This document shows positions 7,734 through 15,292 of a DNA stretch of 64,000 bases, piece after piece. The position numbers and the translations under genes are program-made. Position 1 is the first letter of the stretch, and the number at the start of each line of letters is the position of its first letter. The notes under the pieces were generated by a model. That model ran no database searches, was not told the DNA's origin, and saw nothing but the letters and a program-made list of their open reading frames with translations. The DNA comes from Candidatus Borkfalkia faecipullorum. Lineage in GTDB: Bacteria > Bacillota > Clostridia > Christensenellales > Borkfalkiaceae. Location: positions 1 through 64,000 of the forward strand of contig DXFX01000009.1 of the NCBI GenBank assembly GCA_019114245.1. The letters are read 5' to 3'.

Positions 7734-8288
7734 ATGGAAATAGAGGACGATTTTGAGGTTTTCCGGTTTGCAAGATTTCTGAACGGAGTTCAGGGGAGCG
7801 AAGAGGGAACGGCGGCGTTGTGCGAATACTGGAAAAACATCGGCAAACTGGACAAACTCCTTCTTTTCACGGGCGGATTTTCCGTTTTTCCCCAGTTTAC
7901 GGAAATTCAGTATCTTGTGACGTCGGAAGCCTGCTGCGAACGGTTATACCGTGCGCTGGAAAATTTCATCGGTTCGCAGTGTTGTTCAAAAGAACTCACG
8001 GAGGCGGTCGTAAGTGCGGAGACGATCGCTGCGGCCAACGATCTCGTCAACAAGCTCAGGGCGTTGAAAGACGTTCGCCTCAGAAACAGCTGGGCAGAAT
8101 TTTTCAAGGCGCTGAGCGAACACGCCGCCAAGATCGTCAGCGCGGTCGGCAGGCTCACCGCCCTGGAAGCCGCAGGGCAGCAGGTGCGGTTCAGCGTGAC
8201 CGCGACGGCAGAGCAAATTTTGGCAGGGACGGCAAACTACAATTCGCCTTCGGGCAATTATTTTCTGTTTCGGTATAAGACGCAATGA
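7734..8288 (+). CDS. Uncharacterised operon protein (184 aa)
   Basis: Not recognised. It starts at ATG 7734, four bases after the ATPase stop, and its stop overlaps the next start (ATGA). It is predicted mostly helical, with Leu/Ala-rich segments and charged residues typical of a four-helix or coiled scaffold (about residues 75-150), no signal peptide and no cysteine motif. Tight coupling on both sides suggests a stoichiometric partner of the AAA+ ATPase or of the 742-residue protein. Confidence 0.7.
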   Translation: MEIEDDFEVFRFARFLNGVQGSEEGTAALCEYWKNIGKLDKLLLFTGGFSVFPQFTEIQYLVTSEACCERLYRALENFIGSQCCSKELTEAVVSAETIAAANDLVNKLRALKDVRLRNSWAEFFKALSEHAAKIVSAVGRLTALEAAGQQVRFSVTATAEQILAGTANYNSPSGNYFLFRYKTQ

Positions 8289-10513
8289 CAATTCAGATTT
8301 TTTTTGACAGTAAAAACTCGATCTACTATGTCAGATATGAGAGAAGCTGCGCGGTTTTACTGCCTGAGTTTAGAGAAATGAATGACCGGCAGCAAGAGGA
8401 TTTTCTGCGCGAAATTTATACGGAAGACGAAGCTGTCGGATATATCAAAAAGCTGGAAAAAAACAGAAAAATTTTTTATGAAAGCGACATCATGAACACG
8501 ATCGGAAAGGCCATTCGGGTCCGTAATGCCGAGAGCGAAAAATCTGCGCGCACCGACGTATCCTGGAAGTATTGCTGGCAAACGGAGCTTGTGCCCGTTT
8601 CACCCTTGCGTGAGAAACAGCTGGAAGAGCAGCTTTCTGTGGAAAAGGGGAGCGCCGGGGCAGAACTGACGGAGATCGGATATGACGGTGTCGCGGACGA
8701 TGCGGCGATCGTGCAGGCGATCGTGGAACACAGGCAAAACAAAAAGAAGAAGTACCTCGTTTTTTTCTGCGATCGGTGTAAACGCTGGCAATATGCGGAG
8801 ATCCGATTCGATCAGGTGCGCTGTCAATGCGGGATAAGTTATGCAACCAAGGCGGAGTTTTCGCATCCCTGTTTTCAGTATGAGGGCGATCGGGCGCGCT
8901 TCCGTGCGTCCGAAAAAGCGTTTGAACAGAACGAGGCGCAGAAAGAGGAAGAAAAAGCCGACGTTATAGAGGCGCGGCCCTACTATTATAAGGGCGAAAC
9001 CGTCCGCAACGGAAAAATTTACGGTCTGACGTTGAGCGATTGCGAAGCCCTTCATGAAAGGCTGTATCTGAACTGTGACGTCGAAAAAGTTTTTTGTTTG
9101 GGGGAGAGCGGGACGATCGCGTTCAATCCCGAATATGAGGCATACGTGAAGGGCCTTGCCGATCGCAAAATCGGGGGAATGCAGCGGATTTACAAGCGGA
9201 AAACGGGCATTCTTGCAGAAATAAATGGGGCTGGGCAGGATCTCAAGGCCATGATGTCGGGCTTTTATCGGTATTTCATGGAGAACGGCCTCACAAAATC
9301 CAAGGCTCTCTGCTGGCGAGAGGCGGGTCAGGTTTATAGATTTCCCTCGTCGGAACGTTTTGCACTCTCCTTTTGCGCATTGCCTGCGGAGAAGCGCAAG
9401 GCGCTTTTGCCTCTCTATAATTCAGATACCTGCACTTATTTTTTTGACGGGTACGACGATCGCAGGATCGAGCTTTCCCGCCTGATCTATGAGAAGTGCG
9501 GCGGCCGTTTTTTGTATATCGACGCGGATGACAAAATTTACGATTTCGGCACGGATTTCATCGAAAAACTGCACGTCGAAGACGGCCTTTCTCTCGTGAA
9601 AAATGAATTTATCCAGGCGATTTACGATGATTTCGAATTCTGGGACCACGTGCGCGGTGCGTACGAAGACGAGGAAGGGTACCTTTCGGGCGAGGATGAA
9701 AACTATTACGATAAGCTGTGCTATTATCAGTTTTCGATCGGCGGAAAGCGCGTCCTGCAATACCGCGGACTCAGCATCCGAAACTCTCGGGACGGGATCC
9801 ACGACGTAAAAAGCATCATACGTGATTGCTATTTGGCGTCGGACGGCCTCGCGCAGGAGAAGTTTTCCGATCTTATCTCCTTGTTTTTCCACACCACGCT
9901 CCCGGAGACGCTCAGAGTGCTGGGCGAGGGGACGGTCAGGACAAGCAAGGGGGAGACGGCGCCGTTTTTGCCCAGGCTAAAGGAATTGCTGAACGCAGAA
10001 GAGACAAAGCCCTCTCTGAGCGCGTATTTGTTCTGTCTGGACACGGTCAGCAAAAGTACGAAGTTCTGGTACGGCGGCCGCTGCGATACGCTTATGGGTC
10101 ATGCAGCCTTTCAGAGCAGCGCGGGAAAAGCGGGGGCGTTCAGAGAGCTTTCCGCCTCGCCCGAGGCCGCCGAGATCTTAAAATATATTTATGCGGAAAG
10201 GTATGAAAGCATCTGCACGGAAAGCGGTCATGCTTTCAGCGCGCTGACGCAGGCTCTGAAAGAATTTCAGAGCCAGTTTGACAATCAGGTTCAGGCAATG
10301 ATCAGAGCGGAGGCGGTCGGCCGTAAGGCTCCTGCCGATGCAGAAGGCGCCAAAGCAGGCGACAGCCGCGGCGTCGGTTCCCCGAAGGGCAGGGGCGAGC
10401 CCGACAGAAGCAGCGAAACGCCGAAGCGCGGCGGACATACCGCATCGCCGGAATCGGAGGGAAAACCTTCCGCGAAAAAAAAATCGGAGGAAATAGCAGA
10501 TGAGTGGGCCTAA
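8285..10513 (+). CDS. Large uncharacterised protein with a zinc-ribbon insert
   Basis: 742 residues; start overlaps the previous stop by four bases. A treble-clef or zinc-ribbon-like segment lies near 160-185 (FFCDRCKRW followed by CQCG), so it probably binds Zn. The remainder is mixed alpha/beta with many aromatic residues and acidic segments around 440-490. The C-terminal 80 or so residues are low-complexity (Ala/Lys/Gly/Pro-rich linker), so the protein probably has a flexible tail. No enzymatic motif was found. It may be a scaffold or recognition subunit of the GTPase system. Confidence 0.65.
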   Translation: MTIQIFFDSKNSIYYVRYERSCAVLLPEFREMNDRQQEDFLREIYTEDEAVGYIKKLEKNRKIFYESDIMNTIGKAIRVRNAESEKSARTDVSWKYCWQTELVPVSPLREKQLEEQLSVEKGSAGAELTEIGYDGVADDAAIVQAIVEHRQNKKKKYLVFFCDRCKRWQYAEIRFDQVRCQCGISYATKAEFSHPCFQYEGDRARFRASEKAFEQNEAQKEEEKADVIEARPYYYKGETVRNGKIYGLTLSDCEALHERLYLNCDVEKVFCLGESGTIAFNPEYEAYVKGLADRKIGGMQRIYKRKTGILAEINGAGQDLKAMMSGFYRYFMENGLTKSKALCWREAGQVYRFPSSERFALSFCALPAEKRKALLPLYNSDTCTYFFDGYDDRRIELSRLIYEKCGGRFLYIDADDKIYDFGTDFIEKLHVEDGLSLVKNEFIQAIYDDFEFWDHVRGAYEDEEGYLSGEDENYYDKLCYYQFSIGGKRVLQYRGLSIRNSRDGIHDVKSIIRDCYLASDGLAQEKFSDLISLFFHTTLPETLRVLGEGTVRTSKGETAPFLPRLKELLNAEETKPSLSAYLFCLDTVSKSTKFWYGGRCDTLMGHAAFQSSAGKAGAFRELSASPEAAEILKYIYAERYESICTESGHAFSALTQALKEFQSQFDNQVQAMIRAEAVGRKAPADAEGAKAGDSRGVGSPKGRGEPDRSSETPKRGGHTASPESEGKPSAKKKSEEIADEWA

Positions 10514-12518
10514 ATATTATCATTATTCATCGCCGTATAGCGGCAGTTCTTCAACGTCAACATATGGGAGGAGTACGGAAGTGAGCGGACCTAAATTTTA
10601 CAATTTTTCGGCATCGTCGCCCGAGGAGGCGGCGGGGATCGTCTCCCGTTTTTCATCGTTTGGCGGAATCAGGGCGACCGTATCGGGGAACAGGATCAAC
10701 GTAGAGGTATCAAGTGCGGCGTGGTACGCGGGAAAGGATTACAGCTATATTTCAGAGCAGATCCGTAAGGCGACAGAGCGTTTCCGCGCGGACCAGGAGA
10801 TGGCACGGCTTTTGGCAGAAGGGAAGAAAGAAGAGAAAGCGCGCATCGCCGAATCGAAAAAGAACATCAGAAAACAGGCTGACGAGAAGCGGCGGCAGTA
10901 TCGGGACGCGAGGACGCGTTGCAGCGCATTGTCGCGCGAGACGGATGTGTCCGTGCATACTCCTTTCGGCGATTATGACATGAAGTCCGACGTTCTCCGC
11001 TGCGAAGCGTTGTCGGAAAAACTTCGTGCGGAAGCAGGGCGCATCGACGGAGAGGAGAAAAAATGTCGGGAAAACTGCGACAAATACATGGAGAAAGTGG
11101 AGCAATGCACCACCCTTACGGAGCTGTCGAGGATCAGGGCAAAAGCGCCCGCCATGTCTGTCTCGCATGAGTTTGCGGGCAAGGAAGTGGATGCCCTCGA
11201 AACAGAAGTGCGGGAGAGGAAAGCGCGCCTGCTTGCGTTTACGGAGTCCCTTCGGGAGATCCATCGGATCATCGGGGAAAAGGGACTTTCCGATTTCAGA
11301 TCGCGCATTGAACAGGCCGTCAGAACGCTCGACCCGTTTTCTCCCGATTCGGTCCGCGAGATCATCAAAACCGTCGGGCAAATCGAGCGGGAGCACGCCT
11401 ATATGCGGGAGGAGAGCAAGATCGCGAGATCCGATGCGGAGGCGCTCAGGCTGGCGGAGGCGCAGAATGCCGCGCTGAAAGAGCTGAAAGAAGTTTTACA
11501 GCCGCTTGCGGAGCGGGCCGAAGTCCATGCGGAGACAAAGGTTGATTATGAACGCCTGGGACGGGAAGCGGTCACGGCCTGCGAGGAGATCCTCGCAGAA
11601 ACGGAAAAGCTGAGTTACCGCAGCTCCTATCATGTCTGCAAGATCGAGCAGGCAAGGGAAAAGCTTGCGGCAAAGCGCACCATGCTGCGCTCTCCGCAGG
11701 TGTACGCACAGCTGACGGACCTGCTGACAAAGCTTCGCGCTTTGCTCGAAGACTGCCGCAAGGATGCGGAAAATTATGACGCGTTCTATGCGGAATATAC
11801 GCGCTATCAGCAGCTCTATATGCAGTTCCGCGCGGTCATGAGCGCGGACGAAGCCTCGATGGAAGACAAGGACGGATACCTGGAAGAGCCTGCAGAGATC
11901 GTGTTCGAGTTTTCCGATCCCGAAAAACAGAGGCAATCTCTTGCCGAGCGGAATCAGCAGCTCGAACTTCTCGTTCACCAGGCGATGCAGCATGGGTTCT
12001 GCGCAGGCCTTTCCGCAGTTTTGGGCAAGAGCGCCTGGGGCAAAGAGTTCAAAAGCGAACGGCTCCGCGACGGCAGCGCTCACGTAACGTATGTCAGGAA
12101 AGGCGATTTCGGTGCGATCTATGATATTTCGTACGACGCGGCGGGAAGAGTTTCCATGTGCCCGCGCGGTGTAATTCTCAGCAACGGCCGCAGCCTGATC
12201 TCTCCTGAAGCGCTCAACGGGATCTATGAATCCTGCGATTGGGCAAAAGAGATCTCGGAAGCTTTTTCGCAGATCGAGCTTTGCGACGGGACCTATGAGG
12301 AAATGCCGGAAGAGGTGCGCCGCGCCATGCTGGACAGCAAAAACTACTACGTTTTAAAGACGGAGGAGGAATCCGTCAGGTATCTGCGGATGCACGGATA
12401 CACCGACGAACAGATCGCCGCACTCGGTTATGCGGCCAAAGTTTCTTCCCGCCCCGCGGAGGGCAAGGAGGAAAGGAGGTCCGCCGGAGCGGCGGGAGTC
12501 AGAGAGCTCAGACCGTAA
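10500..12518 (+). CDS. Coiled-coil protein with duplicated SGPK(Y/F)Y N-terminus
   Basis: 672 residues, overlapping the previous gene by 14 bases. The N-terminus repeats a short motif, SGPKYYHYSS at residues 2-11 and SGPKFYNFSA at 29-38, separated by a Ser/Thr-rich spacer. Residues about 85-460 are strongly charged, Glu/Lys/Arg-rich heptad-like helix, i.e. long coiled coil. A compact domain of about 190 residues follows (520-650). I know of other bacterial coiled-coil proteins that begin MSGPK, but cannot assign a function. A structural or tethering role in a large complex is the simplest inference. Confidence 0.7.
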   Translation: MSGPKYYHYSSPYSGSSSTSTYGRSTEVSGPKFYNFSASSPEEAAGIVSRFSSFGGIRATVSGNRINVEVSSAAWYAGKDYSYISEQIRKATERFRADQEMARLLAEGKKEEKARIAESKKNIRKQADEKRRQYRDARTRCSALSRETDVSVHTPFGDYDMKSDVLRCEALSEKLRAEAGRIDGEEKKCRENCDKYMEKVEQCTTLTELSRIRAKAPAMSVSHEFAGKEVDALETEVRERKARLLAFTESLREIHRIIGEKGLSDFRSRIEQAVRTLDPFSPDSVREIIKTVGQIEREHAYMREESKIARSDAEALRLAEAQNAALKELKEVLQPLAERAEVHAETKVDYERLGREAVTACEEILAETEKLSYRSSYHVCKIEQAREKLAAKRTMLRSPQVYAQLTDLLTKLRALLEDCRKDAENYDAFYAEYTRYQQLYMQFRAVMSADEASMEDKDGYLEEPAEIVFEFSDPEKQRQSLAERNQQLELLVHQAMQHGFCAGLSAVLGKSAWGKEFKSERLRDGSAHVTYVRKGDFGAIYDISYDAAGRVSMCPRGVILSNGRSLISPEALNGIYESCDWAKEISEAFSQIELCDGTYEEMPEEVRRAMLDSKNYYVLKTEEESVRYLRMHGYTDEQIAALGYAAKVSSRPAEGKEERRSAGAAGVRELRP

Positions 12519-12533
12519 GGGAAAACAGGGGGA

Positions 12534-13142
12534 ATGGCAATGCAGATAGGAAAAATTCTGTTTCCCGTGACGACGCTCGGCCCGGGAAAGCGGGTCGGGA
12601 TCTGGGTCCTGGGCTGTCGCAGGAACTGCAAGGGGTGTTCCAATCCGGAGCTTCAGCTGTTTGACGAGACAAAGGATGTCCCCGTCGGCGATGTCATCGG
12701 ATTCGTGCGCACGCTGGATTGCGAAGGCGCCACCATATCGGGCGGCGAGCCTTTCCTGCAGGCAGAGGCTTTGAAGGAACTGGTAGAGGGGCTTCATCGG
12801 GAGAAGATAGAGGATATTCTGGTCTATAGCGGCTTCACAAAAGAGCAGCTGGAACAAATGCACGACCCGAATATCGATTATGTTTTGTCGCATATCACCG
12901 TCCTGATCGACGGCCCTTTTGTGGAGGAGCTGGTGGACGGCGTACCGCTGCGCGGCTCTTCCAACCAAAGGGTGTGGTTGTTTGATGACAGGTACGAGCA
13001 GCAGTATCTTGCGTGTCTGCGCAATGAAAAGAAGGTAGATATTTTTGAGTTCGGGGATGAGACGCATTTTATCGGCATTCCCTTTAAAAATTACAGGCAG
13101 CTCTATGTAAAATATCTCAGGACAAGGGGACAGAATGAGTGA
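12534..13142 (+). CDS. NrdG-like radical SAM activating enzyme
   Basis: 202 residues. It carries C28-x3-C32-x2-C35 (CRRNCKGC), the GGEPFLQ motif and the compact fold of anaerobic ribonucleotide-reductase-activating proteins (NrdG/PflA group), which make a glycyl radical on a partner. Here the neighbours are not NrdD or a pyruvate formate-lyase: it sits between a coiled-coil protein and a GTPase, with its stop overlapping the next start (ATGAGTGA). A role in modifying a component of this operon is therefore likely. The call as a radical SAM enzyme is firm; the substrate is unknown. Confidence 0.85.
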   Translation: MAMQIGKILFPVTTLGPGKRVGIWVLGCRRNCKGCSNPELQLFDETKDVPVGDVIGFVRTLDCEGATISGGEPFLQAEALKELVEGLHREKIEDILVYSGFTKEQLEQMHDPNIDYVLSHITVLIDGPFVEELVDGVPLRGSSNQRVWLFDDRYEQQYLACLRNEKKVDIFEFGDETHFIGIPFKNYRQLYVKYLRTRGQNE

Positions 13143-15282
13143 GTTTTATTTTGATTACAAGTGCATTGCAATGGGGGACGTCGATCCGAATCCGATAGCG
13201 GGAGACCGCCCGCGCGAAGCCGATAAGGCGCTGGATTTTTACCTGTATCAGAACTACAATGTGGCCAACGGCTCCATGTGCGTTCAGGTGTTCGTTCCGA
13301 AGGAGATGCAGAGGAAATTCTGTGCCGCGCGGTTGTATTTTGTGCCGCACGGGACCGAGTTTCCCGATCTTTCGGAGTATTCCATCTCCCAGCTCATCCC
13401 GCGCGAACCGACCAGGATGCTCCCGGAGGCGCCGTATTTTATTCACACGGACAACAGCATTTTCATCGAAAGCCAGGGGGGCGAGCTTTCAGGCTGCGGC
13501 GTCATAGCGTTTATCGACGGCGAAAACCCCAACGCCTCGCCCAAGGTGGAAAATGCGTACAAGTTTGTCATCAATTATTCCAAAAAGGAGATCATTTCCT
13601 ATCGGATCGTCGAGCACAAGAGCAGGATCTCAATAGAGATCATCTATCCCCTCATCCGCACCGACATCGTGCTGCACGTGATCCGCAAGGTAGGGGCGAA
13701 GCCCGTTCTGATCCGCGACAGGGACGGCGCGGACAAATATCTGTGCGTCGACAAAAAAATCGTCTCCGTCACCTTGCCCGCAAACGGGCGCATCGAGGAC
13801 GTTATCAAGAAATCTTTCCCCGTGGAAAGTGCGGTCGGGACGGATTTCCGCCTCGTCTTTGATGATATTGCAAACAATCAGCACTACCTGCTCGTGGACG
13901 AGTCAGATTATACGATCGAGGATAAATCGGAGAGAAAACGCGAGAAGAGGGGAGGCCATAAACTCAAAGACGCCGTCCACAGATGCCCTTATTGCGGCAG
14001 ACCTATGGGCAAATTCCCCAAATATGTCCGCGGCAGGTCGGAGATCTACGGCTGCGACGGGACGCTGATCATGAGCGGCCCCGACAGTAAATTCGATCCC
14101 AAGCTGCAGCATCGCAGGACCATCGTGTGCAGTGCGGACCTCAGAACCCTTTCCGATCCCAAGAGTATGCTGAAAGGGTCGGAAAGCGATAAATTCGACA
14201 TTCCTGAGGGGACCAAGAGCTATATCCCCGTGGATAAGCTGATCATCCCGGACGGGTACACGGAGCTTCCCGCAATGAATGTACTGGTCGCGGGCATGAC
14301 GGAATCGGGAAAGACGATCTACCTCTCTTCGCTGATGAACATGATCAACGGCGGCGACACGCTCGGGCTGTTTTCCAAGCCGTTCATCCTCAACCGCATC
14401 CTGAATGTTTTTGACAGGAAGGGAAAGGATTCCAAAAGCGTGGAAGAAGTGAAGTATGACAACGTCGAAACAGAGGACGGCAGGGCGATCCTGGGACACG
14501 AATGCGAACGGCTTCGGAGCGGCCCCGATAAAATTTATAAGAGCCGGTACGTCCTCTCGGTCGGCAATCATGTGGAAAGCAATACGCAGCCGAGGTTTGC
14601 GCTTCCGCTTTCCTGGCACCCGATCGGTTACCGTATGGGGCGGCTGGGATTTCTCTATTTTTACGATGTCCCCGGCGAAGTCCTTACGATGAGATACTCT
14701 TTTAAGGCGCGCTCCGTCGATATGGCGGACTGCTTTATCGCCGTGATCAACGGCGATCCCCTGCACATCACGGCAGGCAGCAAAGTAACTCCCGTGGACG
14801 AGATGAAAGAAGCGCTGGAGCAGCTGGAAAAGATGCGTTCGGGCGGGATCGGGAAAGATACTCCCATTGCGGTTGTCCTGACAAAACACGATTTAAAGCT
14901 CTCGGACTATATCGACAAGAGCGACAGGGAACGGCTGCTCAGCTGTTTTGATGAAAATTGCCACATTGTACGCGAGGATATGCTCGATCTGATGCCCAAA
15001 AACGGAGTCTATGCGGGGAGCGCTCTCGAACGGCACATCGACTGTTCCAGCTACGAGTTGGAGCATTATCTGCGGGCGGCCCACGGCGCGGGGGAGATCC
15101 TGGACGCGCTGAAACAGAAGTTCAGCAACATAAAGTTCTTTACCTGTTCGGCGCTCGGGAGCAACGACCGTCTGGGCGAACCGGTCAGAAGTACGAAGGA
15201 AGTTCTGTTTGGCCCGAGACGTCTGAGGATGGAGCTGCCCATCATCTGGCTGATGTATCAGCGCGGATTGATCAGGAGATAG
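13135..15282 (+). CDS. Zn-ribbon P-loop GTPase of the double-GTPase (DO-GTPase2) type
   Basis: 715 residues. The first 280 or so form an all-beta-like N-terminal region, followed by a zinc ribbon starting CPYCGRPMG (about 285). The GTPase core follows: G1 GMTESGKT at 387-394, a DVPGE switch motif near 511-515 and TKHD near 583-586 as the base-specifying motif. Zn-ribbon plus GMxxSGKT plus DxxGE is the pattern of the double-GTPase 2 family found in NTP-dependent conflict systems with GAP1 proteins. The very next gene looks GAP1-like, which supports this. Expected role: nucleotide-gated switch that triggers or assembles the effector. Translationally coupled to the genes on both sides. Confidence 0.8.
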   Translation: MSEFYFDYKCIAMGDVDPNPIAGDRPREADKALDFYLYQNYNVANGSMCVQVFVPKEMQRKFCAARLYFVPHGTEFPDLSEYSISQLIPREPTRMLPEAPYFIHTDNSIFIESQGGELSGCGVIAFIDGENPNASPKVENAYKFVINYSKKEIISYRIVEHKSRISIEIIYPLIRTDIVLHVIRKVGAKPVLIRDRDGADKYLCVDKKIVSVTLPANGRIEDVIKKSFPVESAVGTDFRLVFDDIANNQHYLLVDESDYTIEDKSERKREKRGGHKLKDAVHRCPYCGRPMGKFPKYVRGRSEIYGCDGTLIMSGPDSKFDPKLQHRRTIVCSADLRTLSDPKSMLKGSESDKFDIPEGTKSYIPVDKLIIPDGYTELPAMNVLVAGMTESGKTIYLSSLMNMINGGDTLGLFSKPFILNRILNVFDRKGKDSKSVEEVKYDNVETEDGRAILGHECERLRSGPDKIYKSRYVLSVGNHVESNTQPRFALPLSWHPIGYRMGRLGFLYFYDVPGEVLTMRYSFKARSVDMADCFIAVINGDPLHITAGSKVTPVDEMKEALEQLEKMRSGGIGKDTPIAVVLTKHDLKLSDYIDKSDRERLLSCFDENCHIVREDMLDLMPKNGVYAGSALERHIDCSSYELEHYLRAAHGAGEILDALKQKFSNIKFFTCSALGSNDRLGEPVRSTKEVLFGPRRLRMELPIIWLMYQRGLIRR

Positions 15283-15292
15283 GGAGGGAGAC

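Noticed and set aside
13903-14889. Antisense frame opposite the GTPase gene
   Set aside because: The plus-strand gene has P-loop, DxxGE and TKHD motifs in order and is coupled to both neighbours.
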